Positions 5,666 to 13,981 of a DNA stretch of 64,000 bases are shown one piece after another. Source of the stretch: a virus; the IMG/VR virus record IMGVR_UViG_3300035220_000425, positions 1 through 64,000 of that record; one strand, given 5' to 3'. The notes beneath the pieces are model-generated. The model was not told where the DNA came from, did no database searches, and saw nothing but the letters and a program-made list of their open reading frames with translations. The first letter of the stretch is position 1. Each line of letters begins with the position of its first letter. Both the position numbers and the translations under genes were made by a program.

Positions 5666-6217
5666 ATGCGAACTTTACCTTTTATTGTCAAACCAAAAGT
5701 TAAGTCTTTTATTGAAAAAATCGGAAACGAATCTATCGGGATTATCGAGATCGAAAGAAGAGGTTTCTTGAATGTTTCTGAAAAAGCTTTCGTAGATCAG
5801 GTCTCTCAAAGCGCCGAAACAGTCGCTACGACTGTAGCTTTAGCCACTAAACTGTCGAGCAAAACAAAAAAGACAGTAGAAGAGTGTTACACTGCAATCA
5901 TGGAAGCGGTGCAAGGGATTAGCGACAATAAATTCGCGATGAAAATTAAAGAAGAATATCCGGAAGAGCTCGGGTCAATTATGGCGGCCTTGATTGAAAC
6001 AGCGAGCAAGCGAAATCTGGCTTGTGCCAACATCCTGCTTGTCAGCAGAATCGATCCAGAGTGGGGCATTGACGACACCATGGACCAGCATCCAGAGATG
6101 ATTGACGCCCTGGCCGCTTTTTACAATGAAGAGGAACGTGGATATATGGGCGAGCCTGAGTCTTCGGAGCAGAATCCTGACGGAGGAGAAGATGTCGCTG
6201 ACATTGTGGGAAAGTAA
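5666..6217 (+). CDS. Tail assembly chaperone, short (gpG-like) form
   Basis: The 183-residue protein has a compact N-terminal domain (MRTLPFIVKPKVKSFIEKIG) followed by helices (QSAETVATTVALATKLSSK, then a region near residues 85-120 ending ETASKRNLACANILLVSR) and an acidic C-terminus. Position between the completion protein and the tube and tape-measure genes, plus a GGGAAAG slippery heptamer at its last codons, identify it as the gpG-type chaperone, which in lambda coats the tape measure during tube assembly. The short form ends at TAA 6215-6217. Unusually, it lies before the terminator and tube genes rather than between tube and tape measure. Confidence 0.8.
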   Translation: MRTLPFIVKPKVKSFIEKIGNESIGIIEIERRGFLNVSEKAFVDQVSQSAETVATTVALATKLSSKTKKTVEECYTAIMEAVQGISDNKFAMKIKEEYPEELGSIMAALIETASKRNLACANILLVSRIDPEWGIDDTMDQHPEMIDALAAFYNEEERGYMGEPESSEQNPDGGEDVADIVGK

Positions 6218-6846
6218 AGAGAGGAGAACATCAAGAGACTGTAGATTTTGAGTATTTATTCTGGGAGCTAAAATCCGGTTACCCCGGTGATAGTGAGTTT
6301 TCTTATTCTAATTTTTGGAGCTTGCCTTATCTTTACGTTGTTGATGCCTTTCAGAATCTTAAGAAGAAAGAGCAACTGCGATATCATAACAATGAAGCAC
6401 CTGTAGCGCTGTTAACGTCCTTGACAGCCAATTTGAACAGAGACGCAAAGAAGAGAAGAGAACCTTACACTATTGAGGACTTTTTTCTGTTTCAGCCAAA
6501 AGATTTCAAAGACGGCCCAGCACAGTCTTATGGATCGGCTGCTATGGCTCTTGTCGAATTGGAACTATTCCCTTCATGGGCATTGTTTGTATACAAGGCT
6601 TTAAAAGAATCCTCAGAAGGAAACGCTCCGAGCTTATTGGCCTTTATCTGCGAAGACGCAATATTATTAGCCCCCAGGGAAAATCATGAGAACAGTATCA
6701 AGTCGATGTTTATCGGACTAGAATCAGCTAGTGGGGCAAGGAGAAAGATGAAATCTCCTTGCGGTCTTGAGGTTTACATGCAACTGCCGAAGGCAAATGG
6801 CAAAGCTTTTGCAGAAGAAGACGTTATTAGTTACGTCATTAGCTAA
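6202..6846 (+). CDS. Frameshifted extension of tail assembly chaperone (gpGT-like T domain)
   Basis: This frame (-1 relative to the chaperone) opens after TGA 6199-6201 and runs to TAA 6844-6846. Joined at 6214 it adds about 210 residues: VKRGEHQETVDFEYLFWEL, then FWSLPYLYVVDAFQNLKKK and a helical remainder. The only internal starts before the conserved-looking part are unsuitable (TTG 6322 lies inside the fold), so expression by frameshift from 5666 is more likely than a separate start. In lambda-like phages the GT product links the tape measure to tube protein and is absent from the virion. The 3' end overlaps the antisense HNH gene by eight bases. Confidence 0.75.
   Translation, partial: HCGKVKRGEHQETVDFEYLFWELKSGYPGDSEFSYSNFWSLPYLYVVDAFQNLKKKEQLRYHNNEAPVALLTSLTANLNRDAKKRREPYTIEDFFLFQPKDFKDGPAQSYGSAAMALVELELFPSWALFVYKALKESSEGNAPSLLAFICEDAILLAPRENHENSIKSMFIGLESASGARRKMKSPCGLEVYMQLPKANGKAFAEEDVISYVIS
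6208..6214 (+). promoter_or_regulatory. Programmed -1 frameshift site GGGAAAG
   Basis: In the chaperone frame the bases read G GGA AAG TAA, a classic X XXY YYZ heptamer identical to that of lambda G/T, immediately before the zero-frame stop. Slipping back one base gives GGG AAA GTA and enters a frame open to 6846. Confidence 0.85.
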
Positions 6847-7321
6847 CTCTTTCGTAAAAAGTTTCGTAATGGTAAGAGCCAATTCTTCCAGTACGAAGCC
6901 ACTCTTTGATCAGAATCTCTGTCTCCATTGAGTAAAATGGTTGCATTCTGAACCATGCAATCCAGTTTTCGCTGCCTTTGTTTGCATTGCAACTCCGACA
7001 TGCTGGAATACAATTTTTGGTTACATCCTCGCCTCCTTTACATTTGGGCTTAACATGGTCAAGAGTTAAACTTTTTGAATCTATTGGAGTTGCTCCACAG
7101 TAAGCGCATTGGTTGTTCCAGGCCTCTCTAATCGCTTTTCTCCAAAGCCTTTTAGCATCTTTTGAATTCATAGCCTCTAGGTTGTAAAGGTAATCTTTAG
7201 CCATATCTCTTGGCCAAATTAAGAGGCTCGTTATCATTGTTGCGGAAACAAAGAAACGATGACTCGATCGAACGTCATAAGCATTTCCGCATCTGCCTTT
7301 ATTGTTCCTTATATGGCACAC
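6839..7321 (-). CDS. HNH endonuclease
   Basis: The 160-residue protein carries a complete zinc-supported HNH fold: CAYCG, then LTLDHVKPKCKGG (the DH of the HNH), then NCIPACRSCNANKGS, giving four zinc cysteines in two CxxC pairs and the terminal N and K. It is antisense to the tail genes and sits between the chaperone and the tail terminator, as free-standing homing endonucleases often do. An ATG inside (residue 29 or 50) may be the true start. It may spread by cutting related genomes lacking it; a packaging-linked role is another known possibility for phage HNH proteins but those neighbour terminase. Confidence 0.85.
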   Translation of the reverse strand: MCHIRNNKGRCGNAYDVRSSHRFFVSATMITSLLIWPRDMAKDYLYNLEAMNSKDAKRLWRKAIREAWNNQCAYCGATPIDSKSLTLDHVKPKCKGGEDVTKNCIPACRSCNANKGSENWIAWFRMQPFYSMETEILIKEWLRTGRIGSYHYETFYERVS

Positions 7322-7346
7322 TAGAACGCAATGATAACGTAGAAAA

Positions 7347-8255
7347 ATGTCCCAGGTTTTCGCAGATTCTCCGGGATTAATTTATAGAATCTTAGACTCT
7401 GATGCTGAGTTCTCTGGATATGTTGGAAACTATAAGCTAAACGGTGGTCAAACTTTAAATGCGATAAGTGTCAACACTCCAGGTCAGGATATTCCTAGAA
7501 TCTCAGATATTAATGGCGTAGAATGTGTGATACACGATGTTTCCGATGTCAGGAGGCCAGTCGAGTTTATTACCGATGACCCAGAAGTACTCGTAAATAC
7601 TTGGAAGGTATTTTTAATTTGCTGGGATCCGGCGACAGGAAAAGATCTAAATAATGCGGCACATAGAATTATGGAATTATTCAAAGGTTCAACTTCTATA
7701 CAAACTGTAAAAACCAGCGAAGGAGCCAGAGCTCGGGCTCAGACACTTGTCCTCATCCCAGCAGATCAACCTTTAACTTCAGCAGGTATGGCGGTTTACG
7801 GCCCCGAGCCTGCTATTACATTAAATGCAAGTCTATTAAATGTTGCTCCAGGTAGTAGCGTTGACCTGACATGGACATTAACCGAAACGACAGTCGCAAC
7901 CATGGATCAAGGCGTCGGAGCTATAGCAACAACCGGGACTACTGCGGTAACTGTAAATCAGACAACGACTTATACTATTACTGCTAACAATGATTTCACT
8001 ACAAAGACTGGCGGGATACAAATAACAGTAATTGAACCTGCTATCGAGTCATTCTCTTCTACGGCTACGAGCAATCCCAACGAATACACCCTGGCCTGGG
8101 CGACTTCCTTCGCTCAAGAGATACGGCTAGACGGCCGATATGACTGGCCGAGCAGTGGTACTACCACCGTAACAGTTTCAACTCCAACTACTTTTACTTT
8201 AGAGGCAAAAAGTACACAAGGTGTGGTAACTCAAACTTTAACAATTACACCTTAA
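7347..8255 (+). CDS. Putative tail terminator with C-terminal Ig-like domains
   Basis: The first ~145 residues resemble tail-terminator proteins: SPGLIYRILDSDAEFSGYV, PEVLVNTWKVFLICWDP and a last helix-strand ending ARAQTLVLIPA. From about residue 150 two beta-rich, Thr/Ser-rich segments follow (PAITLNASLLNVAPGSSVDL, then TVNQTTTYTITANND, and PAIESFSSTATSNPNEYTLAW), typical of Ig-like or PKD-type domains that decorate phage tails and bind surface glycans weakly. The fusion makes it about twice the normal length of a terminator. GTG/ATG choice: ATG 7347 follows a short gap after the HNH gene. Confidence 0.6.
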   Translation: MSQVFADSPGLIYRILDSDAEFSGYVGNYKLNGGQTLNAISVNTPGQDIPRISDINGVECVIHDVSDVRRPVEFITDDPEVLVNTWKVFLICWDPATGKDLNNAAHRIMELFKGSTSIQTVKTSEGARARAQTLVLIPADQPLTSAGMAVYGPEPAITLNASLLNVAPGSSVDLTWTLTETTVATMDQGVGAIATTGTTAVTVNQTTTYTITANNDFTTKTGGIQITVIEPAIESFSSTATSNPNEYTLAWATSFAQEIRLDGRYDWPSSGTTTVTVSTPTTFTLEAKSTQGVVTQTLTITP

Positions 8256-8301
8256 TAACTGTGGGAATCAATAGTGTTCCTGATCGGCACTCTATTAAAG
8301 A

Positions 8302-8357
8302 GGGGTGAATCCCTAACATTGTCGTATCGACCGGATTCATTCCGGGGTTTGAATCCG
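8302..8357 (+). promoter_or_regulatory. Leader with mutually exclusive hairpins before tube protein
   Basis: GGATTCA (8333-8339) can pair with TGAATCC at 8306-8312 (extended to 11 bp, 8302-8312 with 8333-8343, two G-U) or with TGAATCC at 8350-8356 (8 bp, 8332-8339 with 8350-8357), the latter engaging the first base of the GTG start. A third local stem CCGGA/TCCGG is also possible. The arrangement resembles a translational on/off switch. Confidence 0.55.
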
Positions 8358-8992
8358 TGGCAAACTATTCAGCAGCCTTTGGGTATGATGTCTACATGCT
8401 CCCAGTGGCCTCATCTCAGGTTAACATCGCTTTTCCTAGTGTCACAGCAGCGAAAGGCTTAACACAGCCAGCAGCATTTTTAAAAACTGATTCCTCTTCG
8501 GCTGGCGATGCAGGAAACATTGCAGCAGCAAACTCAACAGTCGCCTTTAATACCGCTACTGGTGTTTTCACTATAGAAGGAGTTACCTACGCTATGGACG
8601 GGACCGATGGTCCTTTCCGCCTTTATGGGCTGACCAATGCTGCTCTTGAAACTGATACATCGTCAGAAGATGTCATCACTTATGATGACGAGACAGCAGG
8701 CTTCAGTACTTCTATTGCTACTTCCAAGTCTTGGAGTATCAGTCTTGAAGGTGTAGCTGACTTCCGCGATTCTGGCTACCAAGTGCTGCGCTTGACAGAG
8801 CAAAATACTGTTGCTAACAGCTTGCGTGTCAAATTTGCTCGTTGTGGCCCTACAGGCACGGACGAGGAAGTCTACGGTTATGGAACGCTTCAAGGGTATA
8901 GTGAAAGCATCGAAGCTGGGTCTATTGTGTCCTGGAGCGCAACCTTGACCGGCTATGGTCCATACAAATTGAATATTGACGCAAACCCCTGA
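8357..8992 (+). CDS. Major tail (tube) protein
   Basis: The 211-residue beta-rich protein begins at GTG 8357. It has the texture of siphovirus tube proteins: a loop-rich N-terminus, a central SWSISLEGVADFRDSGYQVL and the C-terminal GTLQGYSESIEAGSIVSWSA ... LTGYGPY, where the last hairpin with a conserved polar turn is typical of the TP901-1/lambda-V type fold. Size fits hexameric tube subunits. It lies directly before the tape measure, behind a 100-base structured leader, and is followed by a terminator, as expected of a highly expressed single-gene unit. Confidence 0.75.
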   Translation: MANYSAAFGYDVYMLPVASSQVNIAFPSVTAAKGLTQPAAFLKTDSSSAGDAGNIAAANSTVAFNTATGVFTIEGVTYAMDGTDGPFRLYGLTNAALETDTSSEDVITYDDETAGFSTSIATSKSWSISLEGVADFRDSGYQVLRLTEQNTVANSLRVKFARCGPTGTDEEVYGYGTLQGYSESIEAGSIVSWSATLTGYGPYKLNIDANP

Positions 8993-9014
8993 TAATAACT
9001 AGGGTTTATATTTA

Positions 9015-9041
9015 AGGGGCCTTACGGGGCCTCTTTTTTTG
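9015..9041 (+). terminator. Intrinsic terminator between tube and tape-measure genes
   Basis: AGGGGCC pairs with GGCCTCT (one G-U) around TTACGG, followed by seven T. It would lower tape-measure expression relative to the tube. Confidence 0.8.
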
Positions 9042-9043
9042 TA

Positions 9044-9053
9044 GGCAGACTAA
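9044..9053 (+). promoter_or_regulatory. ACTAG-type box before tape measure
   Basis: GGCAGACTAA directly after the terminator, 22 bases before GTG 9076; a variant of the repeated box. Confidence 0.4.
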
Positions 9054-9075
9054 TTTAGCTTTTAAGGACGAAAGA

Positions 9076-12000
9076 GTGCCAGACTTTAGGGAAATTGGTT
9101 TTTCCGTAGAAGCAAAGAATGCTGCGGCAGCCAGAAGGGCACTAGAAAGCTTTATAGGAACTTTTGAAGAGCTTGGTGAACTAATTGCAAAGTTTGGGGG
9201 GACGATAGGAAAGTTTGACGGCGATATAAATATGTTCGCGAAGATTGAGACAGCCGGAGCGCATAAGGCTATAAGAGATTTAACAACGGATACTAATAAA
9301 CTTGGTACTGCTTTAAGCAAGCGAGAGCAATCTAATAAAAGACAATTAAAACTTGAAGAGCAAGGAGCGACACTTGCAAGACAAAGGCTTAGTCAAGCAA
9401 AGCAAGAATTAGGGGCCTTGGGGCCATTAACTAGTGGATATAAAATACAAGCAGAAAGGGTTCAGCAGCTTACTGAGGAGCATCGAAGAGCACAGGGCAT
9501 AATGCCTAATAGTGTCCAAGATATACAGGAGATTGGATCAGCACTGCAAGCTCAGGCAAGCAAGCTGACACTGGCAGAGCAAAAAACCAGTGGGTTGACT
9601 AATGAGATCGATATCAATGCGCGTTCACTGCTTAGGGCACAAGGAATACAGAAGGGGAGCGTACAAAGCCTTCAGTTCATGCAAGCCAAGCAACTAAAGC
9701 TTGCTACCAGTCTTAAGCTAGGAAGTAAAGCTCAGATTGCGGCTTCTAAAGCAGCGCAACTCTACGGCCAAAGAATCGCTGCGGCTAGTGGAAAAACCAC
9801 AAGTTTTATAAGTATTTTAGGAAAACTCGGAACTATTCAGTCTGGTATTCTTGCTATAAGTTCTGCCTTTGGACAAGTAGGTGGAGCGATAAACCAAGTC
9901 GTAAACAGAACTAAATCAGTAGAAGCCTTCTCATTAGCGCTGCAAAATGTTGGGTTATCTTCCGTTGAAACAGCACAAAAATTCAATGTTGCTGCTCAGT
10001 CTGCTATCAACCTAGGGGCTCCAGTAGAACAGGTTGAAAAGGCTTTTAAAAGAATTGTGCCAGCGCTAAGGGCTATTGGCTCCAGTTCTAGCGATACTAA
10101 TAAATTCATCGAAGGCTTAACGGCGAGAACCCAAGTCTTAGGATTGACTACAGAAGAATCAGGACGATTGCAAGAGGCATTTGCTCAGGTTCTAAGCAAA
10201 GGCAAACTTCAAGCAGAAGAACTTACTCAACAGATATCTGAAGTTGATGGTGCCTTCAGGACTCAGTTCGCAGATGCTTTAGGCGTCAGCATAGATAAGC
10301 TAGGGGAGCTTGTTGAAAGCGGCCAAGTCACAAGTACTGTCTTTGTCGACGCTTTCCTTAAGATGGAAAATGGCGCTGAGAGACTAAAAGGGAAGATTGA
10401 GAATGGTACTGCTACTGTTCAGCAACTGCAAAACAATATCGCAAACATACAAACTAAGACATTAGAATCTCTTGGTGCTGCGGCTGAGCCGGGGATCCGT
10501 GCAATACTAGAATTGTCAAATGCAGTAGCGAAATTTATACAAGAAGCCGTAGACAGTCCTTGGGGTCAAGCGTTAATAAATGCTTTTAACAGTATTGCTG
10601 GAGCAATAAAAAATCTTGGGAAATTGTTCATAGGTTTAGCTAAAGCTTTAGGGACTATATTGGCCCCTTTAGGACCATTAGTTCAAGCATTCTCTAATTT
10701 AGCTGGACCGCTCGCGGCGATTCTTGCGCCTCTAGTTGCTTTAAGACTAGCAAGTATTGCCTTCACGAAGGTCAATGACAAGATGGCTGAGTCTATAGGG
10801 AATGGCAATAAAACTCTTCAGTTGTTTAGAATATCAGTTAAACAATTAAAAGGTTCGCTTCTTAAATTAATAAAGGGAGATGTTTCTGGATTTTTTAACG
10901 GATTGACTCAATCCTTTAGGAGTTTAGGTAAAGCGACATCTAAGGGTTTATTAGGTGACTTCCCTTCCAAGTTGAAGGGTCTTATCGACCTAAGAAAAAA
11001 AGCAGCCGCCCCAGTAGCAGGAGATGCTGGTGCTAAGAAATATGAGGCAGCAGCCGCCAGTGCTAAATTGCTCGCCGCCAAGAGCGCCGGCATAAAAGCT
11101 GCGGCACTCGGTGCTAAGGCTGCGATAGTTGGAATAGGAGCGGCAGGTCTAGGTGCCTTTGCTGTCGTTGGCTTGGCCGCCGCCGCAGGCGCCCTCGCGT
11201 TTAATGAATATCAGAAATCAATAGGAGCGTTAATTAAGCCTATCAAAGAGTCTGAGAGCACTCTCAAGTCGCTAGGAATTGAATCAGAAAAGGCTACTAC
11301 CTTTGTAGAAAGGTTGAAGGATGGGTTTATAAGCGTAATACCTTTTGCTCGTCAATTAATACAGGGGATTGGTTCTTTAGTTTCTGGTATAAAAAGATTT
11401 GGGAGGGAACGAGCTTTTGAAGATGCCATGGCACAAAACCAAAAGCAGCTAAAAGGGCTTAGTGATTTTCTTGACAAAAAGGGAGCTCAAAGCTTCTTAG
11501 ACTACGGCAAGATTGCAAAGATGTCAGCAGAAGATCTTGTGAAATTCAGGAAAGGATCGGGTGCTGTAAAAACTAGCTTAGAAGCTCAGGCTGGCGCGTT
11601 GCAGCAGCAGATAGATAAGATGAAAGCAGCAGGCAACGTTAATGTACAAGAAGTCCAGCAATTAGAGAGGCAGAAGGATGCCTTCTTAGAGAAGGCAGCA
11701 GCAATAGAAATTGCGATGGACGGCACCCGACGTTTCACCGGAATAATTCACACAGCAGTGGACGGCGAAGGAACGCTAACAGAAAAACTTGAAGCTTCTA
11801 ACAAAGCATTAGAAACGAGAAAGCAAAAACTAGAGGCAGTAACAGCCGCCTTAGGAGCAGCAGGACAAGAAAAACTTAATCAAGGTTTAATAACCGAAGG
11901 GCAATTAGCAGTAAGGAATGCAGCTATTAGAGAAGCTGCCGCAAAATCTAACTTAGACGCCATCCAAAAGGAGATAGATCTCAACTTCAAACGTCAGGCT

Positions 12001-13569
12001 GAAAGCAACCAAGATGTAGTTGCTTTGAGAACCCGAGCTCGGGAACTAGGCGCCGATCGAGTCGCTGCAGCGAAAGAAGCCCAAGCTGCTGAGCAAGAAT
12101 TGAGCAAAGCTATGCTCGACAGGATTAAAGAAGTTAAGCAAGAAAATGATACACTTATCCAGAGCTATAGCAAACTTAAAGACCTACAAAAAGGTGGCTT
12201 CAACGACTTAACCTCAGGGATCACTTCTGCTTTTGATACATTTAAGACCGCCATAAATAAGGCTGCTACAATTGAATTTTTGGTTACAGGTGATAAAAGC
12301 ATCTTAGACGATGCCTTGAGGCTTGAGAAGGATATGTTTGAGTTGCAATTTGAAATTGATAAAATCAAAAGGCAGGTTCAGCAGGCTGAGAAGCAGCACA
12401 AGTTGGAGATGATAAGCCTGGAGACTCAGGCTCAAATAGCAATGCTAAAAGCCGAGCCTGCAACTGTACAGAATCAAGCCAGGATTCAGGCGCTGCAAAA
12501 AGTAATAGGAATGACTGAAACGCTTTCGAAAGCGAATGCACAAATGTTTAGGGTGGAAAACTTTGCGGCTGAACTACAAGTTTCACAAGCCCAACAAGCT
12601 TTAAATACAAGACTTAAAGCAGCAGGTATTCAGCCAACTAATTTAGTTCCAAAGAGTAATTTAACTGACATTAAAAACTTTGTTCAAAACATTGGCGGCG
12701 ACCTGCGGAGTTCCCTTAACGAGATGGGCAGTGGGACTATAGAAGCTTTGCGTGACGTTGAGAGCATTGGCCAGCAGGGCTTAGACAACATTAAAGATGC
12801 CGGAGCAGCAAGCAAGAAAGAGGTTCAAGCTTCTGTCAAGGCATTGCAGACTGGTGCAGAGAAACTCGCTACAGACGGACAAGCTATTGACCAAAACTTC
12901 TTTGGATTAGATGTGAAAAAGGTGAAAGCCGCTCTTGGCGAATCCGTCAACACAATGAATGCTGGCCTTTCTAATGTGCAGGGCAACGTTCAAAAACTGA
13001 ATACAGAGTTTGGAAATACAAGTACAGCCATCCAAAAAATGGGGACTGATTCTGAGAACTCTCTAAAAAATATCAGCAAAGCTATTAGTGCAACCAATAG
13101 CTTGAAAACCGCGATGGAAGGCGTCCCCTTCGGCTCCAGGGCGACTGGCGGTCCAGTTACTGGTGGTGCTACCTACAAGGTTAATGATGGAGGAGGCCGA
13201 GAGTCGTTCGTTGACACTTCAGGGAAGGTTTCGCTTCTCCCTGCTGCTAGAAACGTTAAGTGGAGGGCTCCAAAATCTGGATATGTCCTAAATGCTAACG
13301 ACACAAGCACGCTTATTAAAAACCAAAAAATTAATGCATCTATCACTGCAGCGACACGGTCTGCTAAGCCGGCTAGAGAGTCGCAAGGGGTTACTGGAAT
13401 AGTTCCTTCTGGAACACTAATTAAGCAAATGGGGTCAATGATGAAAGGAGGTGATACCCAGAGAATTACTAATAATGTAACAATACAAAGTCAATCTCCA
13501 GTAATGGATGCCAGCAAGCTTCTGACTGACATTAATATCATGAAAGCAAGAAGAGGAGGAAGGCTGTGA
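9076..13569 (+). CDS. Tape measure protein
   Basis: At 1497 residues it is the longest helical gene of the tail module. N-terminal and central regions are Ala/Gln/Lys-rich heptad-type helices (LEEQGATLARQRLSQAKQE). The segment near residues 200-480 contains the tape-measure N-terminal domain signature (SVEAFSLALQNVGLS, then LQEAFAQVLSKGKLQAEELT and GALRTQF-like text). Hydrophobic stretches at about 497-560 and 675-710 could cross the host membrane during DNA ejection. The C-terminus is polar and Thr/Asn-rich. By the known scaling of about 1.5 A per residue the tail would be near 220 nm. GTG start follows AAGGACGAAAGA. Confidence 0.9.
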   Translation: MPDFREIGFSVEAKNAAAARRALESFIGTFEELGELIAKFGGTIGKFDGDINMFAKIETAGAHKAIRDLTTDTNKLGTALSKREQSNKRQLKLEEQGATLARQRLSQAKQELGALGPLTSGYKIQAERVQQLTEEHRRAQGIMPNSVQDIQEIGSALQAQASKLTLAEQKTSGLTNEIDINARSLLRAQGIQKGSVQSLQFMQAKQLKLATSLKLGSKAQIAASKAAQLYGQRIAAASGKTTSFISILGKLGTIQSGILAISSAFGQVGGAINQVVNRTKSVEAFSLALQNVGLSSVETAQKFNVAAQSAINLGAPVEQVEKAFKRIVPALRAIGSSSSDTNKFIEGLTARTQVLGLTTEESGRLQEAFAQVLSKGKLQAEELTQQISEVDGAFRTQFADALGVSIDKLGELVESGQVTSTVFVDAFLKMENGAERLKGKIENGTATVQQLQNNIANIQTKTLESLGAAAEPGIRAILELSNAVAKFIQEAVDSPWGQALINAFNSIAGAIKNLGKLFIGLAKALGTILAPLGPLVQAFSNLAGPLAAILAPLVALRLASIAFTKVNDKMAESIGNGNKTLQLFRISVKQLKGSLLKLIKGDVSGFFNGLTQSFRSLGKATSKGLLGDFPSKLKGLIDLRKKAAAPVAGDAGAKKYEAAAASAKLLAAKSAGIKAAALGAKAAIVGIGAAGLGAFAVVGLAAAAGALAFNEYQKSIGALIKPIKESESTLKSLGIESEKATTFVERLKDGFISVIPFARQLIQGIGSLVSGIKRFGRERAFEDAMAQNQKQLKGLSDFLDKKGAQSFLDYGKIAKMSAEDLVKFRKGSGAVKTSLEAQAGALQQQIDKMKAAGNVNVQEVQQLERQKDAFLEKAAAIEIAMDGTRRFTGIIHTAVDGEGTLTEKLEASNKALETRKQKLEAVTAALGAAGQEKLNQGLITEGQLAVRNAAIREAAAKSNLDAIQKEIDLNFKRQAESNQDVVALRTRARELGADRVAAAKEAQAAEQELSKAMLDRIKEVKQENDTLIQSYSKLKDLQKGGFNDLTSGITSAFDTFKTAINKAATIEFLVTGDKSILDDALRLEKDMFELQFEIDKIKRQVQQAEKQHKLEMISLETQAQIAMLKAEPATVQNQARIQALQKVIGMTETLSKANAQMFRVENFAAELQVSQAQQALNTRLKAAGIQPTNLVPKSNLTDIKNFVQNIGGDLRSSLNEMGSGTIEALRDVESIGQQGLDNIKDAGAASKKEVQASVKALQTGAEKLATDGQAIDQNFFGLDVKKVKAALGESVNTMNAGLSNVQGNVQKLNTEFGNTSTAIQKMGTDSENSLKNISKAISATNSLKTAMEGVPFGSRATGGPVTGGATYKVNDGGGRESFVDTSGKVSLLPAARNVKWRAPKSGYVLNANDTSTLIKNQKINASITAATRSAKPARESQGVTGIVPSGTLIKQMGSMMKGGDTQRITNNVTIQSQSPVMDASKLLTDINIMKARRGGRL

Positions 13570-13979
13570 GTGTTCCGGTAAATAGTCACTATTTAGAATT
13601 AAAATATGACAGCACCTTCGTAAGATTTTACAATTTTGCTGATGACTCTTATCCTATCCAATATCTGTCAGAAGCTTCTTTTGAATACACAGCACAAGGG
13701 GCCGCTATTGCAACAGGCCCGGTAAGAAGGCAGAAGAGGATATTTACTATATCAGCGTATGCAAGTTATGACGACTGGGTTAGCTTAGACTCTGTCTTCA
13801 GGCAGTGGGATATCGCCAGAGGTGAAGGACAAATTGCAAAAATTGATATTGCTAGCACTTTATTGACTGGAAGTGCTGAACAATATTTTGGATTTTTTAC
13901 GACTCCCCCTAACCTTCAAAAGATTGGCCCGTCAAATCAAAAAGTTTTTTTAATTACCACTGCTTTATCTGAGGTATAA
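13566..13979 (+). CDS. Minor tail protein, probable distal tail component
   Basis: GTG 13566 overlaps the tape-measure stop by four bases, behind a good GGAGGAAGG site. The 137-residue protein is all-beta with aromatic strands (YLELKYDSTFVRFYNFADD, RRQKRIFTISAYASYDDW) and a closing segment ending VFLITTALSEV. Siphoviruses place small distal-tail or M-like proteins between tape measure and hub, and the size and order fit. No motif proves it. Confidence 0.55.
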   Translation: MSVPVNSHYLELKYDSTFVRFYNFADDSYPIQYLSEASFEYTAQGAAIATGPVRRQKRIFTISAYASYDDWVSLDSVFRQWDIARGEGQIAKIDIASTLLTGSAEQYFGFFTTPPNLQKIGPSNQKVFLITTALSEV

Positions 13980-13981
13980 GA

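Noticed and set aside
8344-8357. T-arm-like GGTTTGAATCC suggesting a tRNA
   Set aside because: No acceptor, D or anticodon arms can be built around it; it is better explained by the alternative hairpins of the leader.
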